Shown here piece by piece: positions 1-8,542 of a stretch of 64,000 nucleotides of DNA (positions are counted from its first letter, which is position 1; every line of letters starts with the position of its first letter). The position numbers and the translations under genes were made by a program. A model generated the notes under the pieces. That model made no database searches. It was not told where the DNA came from and was given only the letters and a program-made list of their open reading frames with translations. The stretch is from Humibacter sp. RRB41. GTDB lineage: Bacteria; Actinomycetota; Actinomycetes; Actinomycetales; Microbacteriaceae. The DNA lies in the NCBI RefSeq assembly GCF_022761015.1, contig NZ_JAKWJQ010000001.1, forward strand, positions 1,054,001 through 1,118,000, read 5' to 3'.

Positions 1-372
1 ACGAGAACGGATGCCCGCGACCGCTCCTCCGCCCGCCGTGCAACGTACCGCCGGCTCTCCGACCTGCGCACCCTTGTGCAGCAGACGCTGGCGGAGCCGC
101 CGCCGATCAGCACCTCCGCGGCCGCCTGGTGGCCGCAGATCGTCGCGCTCGAGCGGGTGACGGATGCCATCACCTCCACCGCGATCGGCGCGGCGCAGTC
201 GCGGCAGCATGCCGACCCCGGCGATGTGGAGCGCCTCGAGTCGGCACTGGACGACCTCGCCGACGCGATCCGCACCCGCCGGTCGCCCCGGCCGGTGGAG
301 CTCCCCGACGAGGGGCTGCTCGGCTCGATCGGAGACGAGGTCGCGGCGGCGCGTGCAGTGCTCGCATCCTGA
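1..372 (+). CDS. C-terminal end of a FUSC-like membrane protein (partial)
   Basis: The reading frame is open from the first base and ends at a TGA at 370-372, so only the last ~123 residues are visible and the start lies outside the window. What is present is a soluble, helical, Arg/Ala/Glu-rich tail containing a run like TYRRLSDLRTLVQQTLAEPP followed by WWPQIVALERVTDAI. This resembles the cytoplasmic C-terminal region of FUSC-family (fusaric-acid-resistance-like) integral membrane proteins of actinobacteria. No membrane segment is in view, so the family call rests on remembered similarity of this tail only. The next gene starts about 70 bp downstream on the same strand. Confidence 0.55.
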   Translation, partial: TRTDARDRSSARRATYRRLSDLRTLVQQTLAEPPPISTSAAAWWPQIVALERVTDAITSTAIGAAQSRQHADPGDVERLESALDDLADAIRTRRSPRPVELPDEGLLGSIGDEVAAARAVLAS

Positions 373-441
373 ACCACGCGTACTCAACAGGCCGTGCCGA
401 GCGGCTCGACGCTGTCGCCGGTGAACGATACTGTGCACTAC

Positions 442-1059
442 ATGCCCACGATCGACACCATCGGCGACGACCGGGCGATGGCGCTCATCAGGGCCAGTGT
501 GATTCCGGATGCCGCTGCGCTCGCTGACACGCTCGTCGCGGGCGGCATCCATGCGATCGAATTCACGTATACGACGCCCGACGTCGAGACGCACATCACC
601 AGGGCTCGCAGCACCGATGCCGTGATCGGCGCGGGAAGCGTGCTCACTACGGCGCAGGCGCGCAGCGCCCTCGACGCCGGGGCGCAGTTCCTCGTCACGC
701 CGGGCCTTTCGGCAGGGGTCGCCGAGGTTGCCGCCGCCGCCGGTGTGCCGATGATGATGGGCGCCTTCACGCCGAGTGAGGTGATGCAGGCGCTCGCCCA
801 AGGGGTCTGGGCCGTGAAGGTCTTCCCCGCGCAGACCGCTGGACCCGATCACTTCGCGCACCTGCTCGGGCCGTTGCCGACATCCCGCCTGATCGCCTCC
901 GGCGGGGTCGATGCGAGCAACGCACTGTCGTTCCTCAGCGCGGGCGCCTATGCGGTCACGGCGGGGTCGTCGGTCGTGCCGGCCGAGGCGCTTGCAGACT
1001 CGGACTGGGCAGACATCCGTCGCCGTGCCGCCGCGTTCACCGCGGCACTGCGGTCATGA
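442..1059 (+). CDS. eda: KDPG/KHG aldolase-like protein (bifunctional 4-hydroxy-2-oxoglutarate / 2-dehydro-3-deoxy-phosphogluconate aldolase)
   Basis: A 205-residue protein, the normal length for the class I KDPG aldolase family (TIM barrel). This family cleaves 2-keto-3-deoxy-6-phosphogluconate to pyruvate and glyceraldehyde-3-phosphate. The Schiff-base lysine is visible in AVKVFPA (K126), the catalytic glutamate in HAIEFTYTTP (E40), and the phosphate-binding glycine regions in VIGAGSVLT and IASGGVDASN. I place the start at the ATG at 442. The frame is open upstream, with a GTG at 421 and a further start at 394, but no good ribosome binding site marks any of them. It precedes the GH20 gene by 28 bp and is probably co-transcribed with it. 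The substrate could be another 2-keto-3-deoxy sugar acid phosphate. Confidence 0.85.
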   Translation: MPTIDTIGDDRAMALIRASVIPDAAALADTLVAGGIHAIEFTYTTPDVETHITRARSTDAVIGAGSVLTTAQARSALDAGAQFLVTPGLSAGVAEVAAAAGVPMMMGAFTPSEVMQALAQGVWAVKVFPAQTAGPDHFAHLLGPLPTSRLIASGGVDASNALSFLSAGAYAVTAGSSVVPAEALADSDWADIRRRAAAFTAALRS

Positions 1060-1087
1060 ATGCTCGAAACCTGAAAAGCTAGGACAC

Positions 1088-2689
1088 ATGCTGCTTCCGC
1101 GTCCCACATCCCTTCTCATCGGCGAGGGCGACTTCGAGGTGACACGCGCCACCCGCATCACGGCGCCGGCCGAGCTGTCGTCGGCCGCGTCCTGGCTGCA
1201 GGGGGCGTTGCGCCCGGCGACCGGATACCCGCTGGAGACCGGGCCGGGCGGTTCGATCGTGCTGGAGTGGAATCCCCAGCTGGCGCCGGAGGGCTACACC
1301 GTCGACGTCTCGCTGACCGAGGTGCGCGTCGCCGGAGGCGGTCCGGCGGGCGTTTTCTACGGATGCCAGTCCCTGGTGCAGCTGCTGCCCCCGCAGATCT
1401 ACCGCAGAGGTCGCGTGCTCGGCGTGCCGTGGACAGTTCCTGTGCTGCAGATCGAGGATGCCCCGCGCTTCGCCTGGCGAGGCGCGATGCTCGACGTCGC
1501 GCGGCACTTCATGCCGAAGCACGACGTGTTGCGGTTCATCGACCTGATGGCCATGCACCGGTTGAACACGCTGCACCTGCATCTCACCGACGACCAGGGC
1601 TGGCGGGTCGAGATCCAGCGGTATCCGCGACTCACGGAGGTGGGGTCGTGGCGACGCGAGAGCCAGCTCGGCGCCGCATCTTATTCCCGCGGCGACAGTC
1701 GTCCGCACGGCGGCTTCTACACGCAGGACGACCTGCGCGAGATCGTGGCGTACGCCACGGAGCGCTCGATCAACGTCGTGCCCGAGATCGAGTCGCCTGG
1801 ACACACGCAGGCGGCGATCGCGGCCTACCCGGAACTCGGCCTGGGGCGTGAGGACACCGAGCCGCTCGGCGTCTGGACCCGCTGGGGCATCGACGACAAC
1901 GTCATCAATCTCGAAGAGTCCACCGTCGAGTTCTTCACGAATGTGCTCGACGAGGTGCTGGAGATCTTCCCGTCGCCGTACATCGGCGTGGGTGGCGACG
2001 AATGCCCGAAGACCGGATGGCGCATCGACGAGCGCACGCAGCAGCGCAAGGCGGAGCTCGGACTGACCACGGAGGACGAGCTGCAGAGCTGGTTCATCCG
2101 CCGGCTCGACGACCACCTCTCCCGGCGAGGGCGCCGCCTGTTCGGCTGGGACGAGATTCTCGAGGGCGGCTTGGCTGACGGGGCGACCGTGGCGTCGTGG
2201 CGGGGCATGGCGGGTGCAGTGGCCGCAGCGAAGGCCGGCCACGACGTGGTCTCGTGCCCCGACAACCAGGTGTATCTCGATTACCGGCAGTCAGACCGCT
2301 CGGACGAGCCGATCCCTGTCGGCACGGTGCTCACCATCGCCGACGTCTATCGCTTCGAGCCGGTGCCGGCGGAGCTGACACCCGAGGAGGCGACTCACGT
2401 CCTAGGCGGCCAGGCGAACATCTGGACCGAACACATGGACTCGCCGCGCACCGTCGACTACTTCGCCTTCCCAAGGCTCTGCGCGCTCGCCGAGGCGCTC
2501 TGGCTCGACGGCGAGCGGGACTACGACGAGTTCGCCGACCGGCTCGACCAGCACCTCGCGCGGCTGGATGCCTTCGGCGTCGAGTACCGCCGCTCCAGCG
2601 GCCCGCAGCCGTGGCAGCAGCGGCCCGGCGTCACAGGTCGCCCGGTCACGCCGCAGCAGCGCACCGCGTACTTCGACTCCCTGAGCTAG
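1088..2689 (+). CDS. GH20 beta-N-acetylhexosaminidase
   Basis: A 533-residue glycoside hydrolase family 20 enzyme that removes terminal beta-linked GlcNAc/GalNAc by substrate-assisted catalysis. Residues 1-~125 form the small GH20b domain, and the TIM-barrel starts at FAWRGAMLDVARHFMP (~128-143). HLHLTDDQGWR lies at ~163-173 and the catalytic Asp-Glu pair is in VGGDECPK (D304/E305). There is no signal peptide or membrane segment, so it probably acts in the cytoplasm on imported oligosaccharides. The ATG at 1088 follows an AGGA box; the frame is open further upstream but lacks family sequence. Its stop overlaps the GTG of the next gene by one base (TAGTG). The nagZ/nagB/nagA region nearby suggests a role in chitooligosaccharide use. 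Confidence 0.93.
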   Translation: MLLPRPTSLLIGEGDFEVTRATRITAPAELSSAASWLQGALRPATGYPLETGPGGSIVLEWNPQLAPEGYTVDVSLTEVRVAGGGPAGVFYGCQSLVQLLPPQIYRRGRVLGVPWTVPVLQIEDAPRFAWRGAMLDVARHFMPKHDVLRFIDLMAMHRLNTLHLHLTDDQGWRVEIQRYPRLTEVGSWRRESQLGAASYSRGDSRPHGGFYTQDDLREIVAYATERSINVVPEIESPGHTQAAIAAYPELGLGREDTEPLGVWTRWGIDDNVINLEESTVEFFTNVLDEVLEIFPSPYIGVGGDECPKTGWRIDERTQQRKAELGLTTEDELQSWFIRRLDDHLSRRGRRLFGWDEILEGGLADGATVASWRGMAGAVAAAKAGHDVVSCPDNQVYLDYRQSDRSDEPIPVGTVLTIADVYRFEPVPAELTPEEATHVLGGQANIWTEHMDSPRTVDYFAFPRLCALAEALWLDGERDYDEFADRLDQHLARLDAFGVEYRRSSGPQPWQQRPGVTGRPVTPQQRTAYFDSLS

Positions 2690-3282
2690 TGAGCGAACAG
2701 GCGGGCGCGGAATGGGATGCCGAAGCCGATCACTTCGATGAGGCTCCCGACCACGGCCTTCGCGACCCGCACGTGCGCGGCGCGTGGCGCGAGCTGCTGA
2801 TCCCGCTGCTTCCGCCGCCGCCCGCACGGATCGCCGATCTCGCCTGCGGCACGGGCAGCCTTTCACTCCTGCTCGCAGAGGCCGGCCACGAGGTCGTCGG
2901 TCTCGACGCCTCCGAACGGATGCTCGAGCACGGGCGGGCGAAGACGCGAGGCCTCGCGAATGCGACCTTCGTTCGCGGGGATGCCGGGCATCCGGCGCTC
3001 CCGTCCGCCACGTTCGACGTAGTGCTGGCCCGGCACGTGCTGTTCCTCTTCGACGACCCGGCCGCCGTGATCCGCGCGTGGGCGAGGCTGCTGCGCCCTG
3101 GCGGCAGACTCGTGCTGGTCGAGGGATCGTGGTCGACGGGTGCAGGCATCACGGCCGAGGAGTGCGCGGCCATCGTCGAAGCGTCAGCCACCGGCCTTGT
3201 CGTAGTCGACCTCGCGGCGCGCGATGAACTGTGGGGCGGCCGCGTCGACGACGAGCGGTACCTCGTCGTCGCCGAGGTCTAG
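2689..3282 (+). CDS. class I SAM-dependent methyltransferase
   Basis: A 197-residue Rossmann-fold methyltransferase of the Methyltransf_11/25 type. Motif I is IADLACGTGSLS (~48-59), the acidic ribose-binding residue is in VVGLDASERML, motif IV is DVVLARHVLFLF, and motif VI is LLRPGGRLVLVEG. The GTG start at 2689 shares a base with the GH20 stop codon, so the two are translationally coupled. The methyl acceptor cannot be told from sequence. Its 3' end overlaps the convergent SDR gene, both genes using the single CTAG at 3279-3282 as stop codon. Confidence 0.82.
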   Translation: MSEQAGAEWDAEADHFDEAPDHGLRDPHVRGAWRELLIPLLPPPPARIADLACGTGSLSLLLAEAGHEVVGLDASERMLEHGRAKTRGLANATFVRGDAGHPALPSATFDVVLARHVLFLFDDPAAVIRAWARLLRPGGRLVLVEGSWSTGAGITAEECAAIVEASATGLVVVDLAARDELWGGRVDDERYLVVAEV

Positions 3283-4106
3283 AGAAAGATGTCGGGGAAC
3301 AGCTCGTCCTCCGAGACGCCGGGAGAGTATTGCGACAGGTCGATCACGCCCGCGTCGGCGAGCACCTCTTCCACGATGAGCGACCTGCCGGTGAACTCGC
3401 GTGACGGCGTGATGAGCACCTGGTAGGCGGCATCCGCGTAGATCTCGGGCGTGCGGCTCTTGGCCAGCAGCTGTTCGCCGCCGAGGATGTTGCCGACGGC
3501 CGCCGTCTTGATCGTGGTGCGCGGCCAGAGCGTGTTGGCGGCGATGCCGTCACGTGCGAACTCCGCGGCGAGTCCGAGCGTGACCATGCTCATGCCGTAC
3601 TTCGCCAGCGTGTAGCCGGTGTGCGAGCCGAGCCACTTCGGGTCGAGGTTGATCGGCGGGCTGAGCGACAGGATGTGCGCGTTGGCCGCTTCCTTCAGGT
3701 GCGGGATCGCGGCGCGCGACAGCATGAACGTGCCGCGCACGTTGACATCCTGCATCAGGTCGTAGCGCTTCGGTTCGAGTTCGAGCGTGCGCGAGAGGTT
3801 GATGACGCTGGCGTTGTTCACCACGATGTCGATGCCTCCGAACTCGGCCACCGTCGCCGCAACGGCTCGGGCGATGTCGGCGTCGTTGCGCACATCGCCG
3901 ACGACCGGCAGCGCATTGCCACCCGCTGCCCGGATCTCGTCGGCCGCGGTGTGGATGGTTCCCGGTAGCCGCGGATCGGGCGTATCGGTCTTCGCCAGCA
4001 GCGCTATGTTCGCGCCGTCGCGCGCGGCGCGTGCTGCGATCGCGAGTCCGATGCCGCGGCTGCCTCCCGACATCAGGATCGTGCGGCCGTTCAGCGTGTT
4101 CGTCAT
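3279..4106 (-). CDS. SDR family NAD(P)-dependent oxidoreductase (HSDL2-like)
   Basis: A 275-residue short-chain dehydrogenase. The cofactor loop is SGGSRGIG (13-20), the NNAS motif is at 97-100, and the active site is YTLAK (Y165, K169) with the serine in HILSLSPP. The SPPINLDPKW segment and the extended loop after the first beta-alpha unit are typical of the subgroup around human HSDL2, which is linked to lipid metabolism. It starts 18 bp downstream of the enoyl-CoA hydratase stop and is preceded by AAGGAGA, so both form an operon, consistent with fatty-acid or acyl-CoA oxidation. The true substrate is unknown. Confidence 0.85.
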   Translation of the reverse strand: MTNTLNGRTILMSGGSRGIGLAIAARAARDGANIALLAKTDTPDPRLPGTIHTAADEIRAAGGNALPVVGDVRNDADIARAVAATVAEFGGIDIVVNNASVINLSRTLELEPKRYDLMQDVNVRGTFMLSRAAIPHLKEAANAHILSLSPPINLDPKWLGSHTGYTLAKYGMSMVTLGLAAEFARDGIAANTLWPRTTIKTAAVGNILGGEQLLAKSRTPEIYADAAYQVLITPSREFTGRSLIVEEVLADAGVIDLSQYSPGVSEDELFPDIFL

Positions 4107-4124
4107 GGTGTCTCCTTGAGATGG

Positions 4125-4901
4125 TCAGCGGGATGCGCGGGACGAGCGGGCGACGAACGCGGCGACGCGGGCGCGGGCATCCGCAGAGTCGAAGGCGGCG
4201 CCGATCGTGCGGGACTCGTCGTCGAGCCCGTCGGCGTAGCTGCGCCCGACACTGCCTCGCACCAGGCGCTTGGCCTGACCGAACGCGCCGGACGCGCCGG
4301 CCAGCCAGTGCTCGGCGATAGCTCGCGCACGCGACGCGAGCACGTCATCCGGCACGACCTCGGCCACGAGACCCCATTCCTGGCCCTCGACAGAGGTGAG
4401 CGTGCGATCGGTGAGCAGCAGTTGGAGCGCGCGCCGCACGCCGACCGCCTGCGGGAGCAGAGTGCTCACGCCGCAGTCCGGAGTGAGGCCGATGTCCGCG
4501 TACTTCGAGACGAAGAACGCCGCCTCGCCGGCAACGACGTAGTCGGCGACGAGCATGAAGCCGAGTCCGCCTCCGGCGACCGCGCCCTGCACGGCGGCGA
4601 CGATGGGCTTGGGCGTCTGGCCGAAGATGCGGTGTCCCTCGTGGATCACGTCGGCCAGGTGCGAGACCGTCTCGCCGTTTCCACCGAGCGTCGCCATCGC
4701 AGCGACGTCGCCGCCGGCACAGAACGCCGGGCCGGCCGCGTCGAACAACACGGCGCGGATGTCGTCGCGCTCTGCGACCTCCAGTGCGAGATCACGCCAC
4801 CTGATCGCAGCGACGTCGTCGATCGCGTTGAGCCGTTCTGGCCGGTTGAGGGTGATGTGGGCGAGGCCATCGGAGACGTCGAGAAGAATCGTGTCGCTCA
4901 T
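4125..4901 (-). CDS. enoyl-CoA hydratase/isomerase family protein
   Basis: A 258-residue crotonase-fold protein beginning MSDTILLDVSDGLAHITLNRP, with the CoA-binding/oxyanion segment around FCAGGDVAAM and the second oxyanion region KPIVAAVQGAVAGGGLGFM. In the family, this second region carries the glutamates needed for hydration. Here the glycine-rich helix reads GGGLGFMLVADYVVA, so a classic catalytic Glu is not obvious and the exact reaction (hydratase, isomerase or other) is uncertain. The ATG at 4901 is chosen because homology starts there; the frame continues upstream as non-homologous sequence. It is upstream of and co-transcribed with the SDR gene. Confidence 0.85.
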   Translation of the reverse strand: MSDTILLDVSDGLAHITLNRPERLNAIDDVAAIRWRDLALEVAERDDIRAVLFDAAGPAFCAGGDVAAMATLGGNGETVSHLADVIHEGHRIFGQTPKPIVAAVQGAVAGGGLGFMLVADYVVAGEAAFFVSKYADIGLTPDCGVSTLLPQAVGVRRALQLLLTDRTLTSVEGQEWGLVAEVVPDDVLASRARAIAEHWLAGASGAFGQAKRLVRGSVGRSYADGLDDESRTIGAAFDSADARARVAAFVARSSRASR

Positions 4902-4981
4902 GTCTCGGCAACCTACCCCGTCGAGAGCGCCGCCGGTGGGTCGTCTGCAGGGTGCGCACAGGGTGACCTGCGCGGCGCGCG

Positions 4982-5001
4982 CGGATGCTTGTAGGCATCC
5001 G
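4982..5001. repeat. short hairpin CGGATGC-N6-GCATCCG
   Basis: A perfect 7-bp stem with a 6-base loop lies about 80 bp upstream of the enoyl-CoA hydratase start, in the 242-bp gap between that gene and the ABC permease. It could affect the leader of the hydratase transcript or be a terminator remnant. No U-tract is seen. Confidence 0.4.
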
Positions 5002-5029
5002 TAGCCCGCGCCCTTCGCATCGAAGAGAC

Positions 5030-5106
5030 CGCCGTGCCGAGGATCGGCGCGACACGCCCGCCAGCCGCCTGTGTGGCGACGTGTCGCGTCGAGTCCCGGC
5101 ACGGCG
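5030..5106. terminator. large two-step inverted repeat, candidate terminator of the ABC operon
   Basis: The outer arms CGCCGTGCCG (5030-5039) and CGGCACGGCG (5097-5106) pair perfectly over 10 bp. The inner arms CGCGACACG (5048-5056) and CGTGTCGCG (5080-5088) pair over 9 bp. The structure lies 38 bp beyond the stop of the minus-strand permease gene, where a transcription terminator would be expected. It has no T-run, as is common in high-GC actinobacteria. It could also act as a regulatory site for the hydratase/SDR operon. Confidence 0.5.
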
Positions 5107-5143
5107 GCGCGGAGCTCGTTTCGAGGTCAGGAGCCCGGTGTGG

Positions 5144-6052
5144 TCATCCCTTCACGGCGCCGGCGGACATGCCGGTGACGAGATGGCGCTGGATGACGAG
5201 GAAGAAGATCACGACCGGCAGCGCGAACAGCACGGATGCCGCCATCTGCCCGCCGTAGTCCGTGCCGGTGGTCGGCGTCGAGAACGACACGAGCCAGATC
5301 GGCAGCGTGTACATCGTCTGATCCTTCATGAACGTGTACGCGAGGATGTACTCGTTCCACGCGGAGATGAAAGCGAAAACGCTCGTCGAGATGACGCCCG
5401 GAACGACGAGCGGGAAGAGCACGCTGCGCAGCGTGCGCCACGTGCTGGCGCCGTCCATCATCGCCGCTTCCTCGACCTCGACCGGGATGGTCACGAAGAA
5501 CCCGCGCAGCGTCCAGATCGAGAACGGAAGCACCGATGCGACGTAGGCCAGGATCAACCCGAAATAGGAGTCGAGCAGGCCGAGGTCGTTGAAGATCAAG
5601 AACTGCGGGATCAGCAGCGCCGTCGCAGGAAGCATCTGCACGGCCAGGATGACGATCATGATCACCCGGCGGCCGCGGAAGCGGAACCGGCTGAGAGCGG
5701 CCGACGCGAACAGGGCGAGCGCCAGCGAGATGATCAGGGCGCCGATGACCACGATGAGGCTGTTCAGCAGGTCGCGCAGGAAGTCCGACTGGGTGATCGC
5801 GACGACGAAGTTCTGCACCGTCGGCTGGTACGGGACGAAGTGCGGTGTCGGGTTCATCACCTCAGCACGCGGCTTGAAAGCCGTGTTGACCATCCAGTAG
5901 ACGGGGAAGATCCACACGATGCTGAAGACGATGGCGACGATGTTCGTTCCGACCCGTGGGCGGCGACGCCGCCTGCGGGTGCGCCGAGCGGGAGCGACGA
6001 CCGTCGGGCGGTCGATCGAGGCGGTAGCGGTCGTCGGTGCGGTAGTGGTCAC
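5144..6052 (-). CDS. carbohydrate ABC transporter permease (MalG/DasC type)
   Basis: A 302-residue inner-membrane permease with six predicted membrane segments, an Arg-rich cytoplasmic N-terminus (ARRTRRRRRRPRVG), and the EAA loop EEAAMMDGASTWRTLRSVLF that docks on an ABC ATPase. The C-terminus QRHLVTGMSAGAVKG is typical of CUT1 MalG-like subunits. The GTG start at 6052 overlaps the stop of the upstream permease gene as GTGA (6049-6052). No ATPase gene is in the operon. Family practice in actinobacteria is to share an MsiK-type ATPase encoded elsewhere. The substrate is inferred to be an amino sugar or chitooligosaccharide from the neighbouring nag genes. Confidence 0.93.
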   Translation of the reverse strand: MTTTAPTTATASIDRPTVVAPARRTRRRRRRPRVGTNIVAIVFSIVWIFPVYWMVNTAFKPRAEVMNPTPHFVPYQPTVQNFVVAITQSDFLRDLLNSLIVVIGALIISLALALFASAALSRFRFRGRRVIMIVILAVQMLPATALLIPQFLIFNDLGLLDSYFGLILAYVASVLPFSIWTLRGFFVTIPVEVEEAAMMDGASTWRTLRSVLFPLVVPGVISTSVFAFISAWNEYILAYTFMKDQTMYTLPIWLVSFSTPTTGTDYGGQMAASVLFALPVVIFFLVIQRHLVTGMSAGAVKG

Positions 6053-7029
6053 AGTTCTTCTCCCGACCGAAGCAGGCTGCGGATGTAGAACCCGCTGATG
6101 ATGAGCAGCAGCACCGTGGTGACGATGGAGATGGCCGCGCCGGTGCCGATCTTGAACGTGTTGAACGCCATCAGATAGGTCCAGATGCCAAGGGTCGCTG
6201 TCGTGTTGTTCGGACCGCCCTGGGTCACCAGCCAGATCTGGTTGAAGACGTTGAAGTCCCAGATGATCGAGAGAACCGTGATGAGCAGGATGGTCGGGCG
6301 CAGGTAGTTGAGAACGAGTGTGAAGTAGATTCGCGGCTCGCTCGCGCCGTCGATCCTCGCCGCCTCGATGTACGCGGGATCGAATTGCGTCTGCGCCGCG
6401 TAAGTCGTGAGCGCGATGAACGGAACGGCCTGCCACACGATGAGCATCCAGATGCAGAACAGACCGAGGAACGTGTTGTTGCTCCACGCCAGGTTCGTGA
6501 CGTCGCCGAAGATGCGCAGCTGGGTGAGCATCCAGTTGATGACGCCGAAGCCGGGCTCGAACAGCCAGTTCCAGACCTGAGCGGAAGCGACGTTGGGCAT
6601 GGCCCAGGCGAAGATGAGCACGACCGTCACCACGTAGCGCATGACCTTGCCGAGACGCGCGAGAAGTTCCGCGACGCCGACCCCGATCACGAGGCTTCCG
6701 ACTACGAGTGCTGCCGTGAACACGATCGTGAGCAGTGCCGACCACCAGAACTGCGCGCTGGTGAACGTGTCGATGTACTGCTGGAACCCGACGAAATTGA
6801 AGCTGCCGACGAACAGCGTGCGCGAGTTGAAGTCGGTGAACGACGTGAAGAGCAGGAAGAGGATGGGCGCGACGATCAGCGCGATGATCACGATGCCCGC
6901 AGGCGACACCAGCCAGAGCGGTGCGGAGCGGGACTGCTTGGAGAAGTGGCGAGGGGCACGCGGCCGCCGCCCGCTGGGGGCGGCGGCCGCGCCCTCGCCT
7001 GCGACCGTTGTCACAGTTGAGGAGCTCAT
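6049..7029 (-). CDS. carbohydrate ABC transporter permease (MalF/DasB type)
   Basis: A 326-residue permease with six membrane helices after a ~35-residue cytoplasmic N-terminus, and the EAA loop YIEAARIDGASEPRIYF. The segment NVFNQIWLVTQGGPNNTTATLGIW is the conserved end of MalF-type CUT1 subunits, where substrate contacts lie. It sits between the binding protein gene (27 bp upstream) and the second permease (4-bp overlap), and forms the import channel with the latter. Confidence 0.93.
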   Translation of the reverse strand: MSSSTVTTVAGEGAAAAPSGRRPRAPRHFSKQSRSAPLWLVSPAGIVIIALIVAPILFLLFTSFTDFNSRTLFVGSFNFVGFQQYIDTFTSAQFWWSALLTIVFTAALVVGSLVIGVGVAELLARLGKVMRYVVTVVLIFAWAMPNVASAQVWNWLFEPGFGVINWMLTQLRIFGDVTNLAWSNNTFLGLFCIWMLIVWQAVPFIALTTYAAQTQFDPAYIEAARIDGASEPRIYFTLVLNYLRPTILLITVLSIIWDFNVFNQIWLVTQGGPNNTTATLGIWTYLMAFNTFKIGTGAAISIVTTVLLLIISGFYIRSLLRSGEEL

Positions 7030-7056
7030 GGTTGCTTTCGGTCGGATCGAGTGCGG

Positions 7057-8379
7057 TTACTGGTTCAGTGTCGAGTCGACCGTGGAATCCCACGCGTTCG
7101 CGGCGTCAGAGACCGACTTGCTTCCCGAAGAGACCGTCTGGAAGAACTGAAGCATTCCCGGGTCCTCGAGCGACGCCCAGTTGCCGGAAGCCGGCGTGGC
7201 TTTCGAGTTCTGAGCGGCGGTGAAGAACGCGGTACCGTTCTCGGGCAACGTGCCACCGCTGACGGCGGCCTTGGATGCCTCGACACTGTTCGGGATCCAC
7301 TTGTCGTTGCCGAAGACGTACTTCTTCTGAATGCTCGGGCTTGCGGCGATCTTCACCCACGCTGCGGCGAGGTCCTGGTTCTTGCTCTTCTGGGCGATGC
7401 CCCAGTCGGAACCGGCCAGCAGGGCTGGTTGGTTCTTGCCTGACTCACCCGGCATGGGGAACGAGCCGAGCTGGTCGTCCGTCAGCTTGGCGTTGTCCTT
7501 CTCGATCGCGCTGATCTCCCAGTTGTTGGCGAGGATGGTGGCTGCCTGACCCGCGGCGAACACGGCGTCCTGATCCGGCTTGTCCGTGTTCAGCGTGCGG
7601 CTGGCGACGGTCGAGTAGGCGTTCTGGAACGTCTTCCAGTCGGACAGACCCTTCTGGGCTTCCGAACTCGAGAAGCCTGCCTTCCAGGTCTTGCCGGACT
7701 GCGTGGCGATCTGGCCGCCGGCATCCCACACCCACTGCATGCCCGCGTACCAGTACTGACCTGGCAGGTAGAACGACGAGAAGTTGCTCGCGGTGTTCTT
7801 GGCCTTGATCTTGTCGAGGTCGCTGGTCAGCTCGCCGTAGGTGGTCGGAGCGGTCGTGATTCCTGCGTCGGCCCAGATCGTCTTGTTGTAGACGACCGCA
7901 CGGGCGGCGCCGAACGACGGAACGCCGTAGAGCCTTCCGTCGACGGTTCCGGGGTCGGCGAGCCCGCCCAGCCAGGTCTGGCCCTGCTGCAGGTCGGCCT
8001 TGTACTTCGTGAGATCGGCGAGACCGCCGCTGGAGGCGAACGTCGCGACCTGCGTGTTGCCGAGGTCGAGCACGTCCGGCGGGGTGCTGGTGGCGAGCGC
8101 CGTGGTGATCTTCGTGGCGATGTTCGTCCACTGCTGGGTCTGGACCTTGACCTTGGCCCCGGTCTCCTTGGTGAACTCGGCGTTGATCGCATCGAGCGTC
8201 TTGGGGGAGAGGTCACCCGTCATGGCCCAGACCGTGATGGTCTTTCCCTTGCCGTCGACCTTGCCGATGGTCGAGCTGCCGCCCGACGTGGTGCCGGCTC
8301 CGCTTCCGGAACAGGCACTCAGCGCCAGTGCCGCGGCGATGCCGACGGCGCCGATCGCGAGAATGCGTGACTTGCGCAA
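7057..8379 (-). CDS. sugar ABC transporter substrate-binding lipoprotein
   Basis: A 440-residue extracellular solute-binding protein (family 1). The lipoprotein signal peptide ends LALSAC (Cys23), followed by a Ser/Gly/Thr-rich linker. The mature part starts KGKTITVWAMTGDLSPKTLDAINA and keeps the SBP_bac_1 pattern (VLDLGNTQVATFAS, LYGVPSFGAARAVVYNK). The start codon is TTG at 8377-8379, supported by an AGGAG box 7 bases upstream. It is the first gene of the permease operon. The ligand is probably a GlcNAc-containing sugar, inferred only from context. Confidence 0.92.
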   Translation of the reverse strand: MRKSRILAIGAVGIAAALALSACSGSGAGTTSGGSSTIGKVDGKGKTITVWAMTGDLSPKTLDAINAEFTKETGAKVKVQTQQWTNIATKITTALATSTPPDVLDLGNTQVATFASSGGLADLTKYKADLQQGQTWLGGLADPGTVDGRLYGVPSFGAARAVVYNKTIWADAGITTAPTTYGELTSDLDKIKAKNTASNFSSFYLPGQYWYAGMQWVWDAGGQIATQSGKTWKAGFSSSEAQKGLSDWKTFQNAYSTVASRTLNTDKPDQDAVFAAGQAATILANNWEISAIEKDNAKLTDDQLGSFPMPGESGKNQPALLAGSDWGIAQKSKNQDLAAAWVKIAASPSIQKKYVFGNDKWIPNSVEASKAAVSGGTLPENGTAFFTAAQNSKATPASGNWASLEDPGMLQFFQTVSSGSKSVSDAANAWDSTVDSTLNQ

Positions 8380-8391
8380 TGTTTCTCCTAG

Positions 8392-8449
8392 TGTTGTGAG
8401 CGCGGACGTCGAAGCGTCCTCTTGAGGGAATGGCGTCCGCGTTGCAACA
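8392..8449. promoter_or_regulatory. inverted repeat in the leader of the ABC operon
   Basis: Within the 163-bp gap between the ROK regulator and the binding protein gene, the segment at 8392-8407 (tgttgtgagcgcggac) is mirrored by gtccgcgttgcaaca at 8435-8449 with only two or three mismatches. It overlaps the likely promoter/leader of the transporter operon. It may be an operator or an mRNA hairpin; no factor can be assigned. Confidence 0.4.
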
Positions 8450-8542
8450 CGGACAGGTGGTGCGAGTGATCGGCAACATCGCGGTCGCGATCACCGGCTG
8501 GGATGTGAGCCCAGTCGTCTGTGGCGGGCTGGGGGTGCCGTC

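Noticed and set aside
4985-6088. Long plus-strand open frame over the ABC permease region (367 codons)
   Set aside because: It is antisense to the permease gene, extremely rich in Asp/Arg/His, and has no domain. Such frames are a by-product of high GC content.
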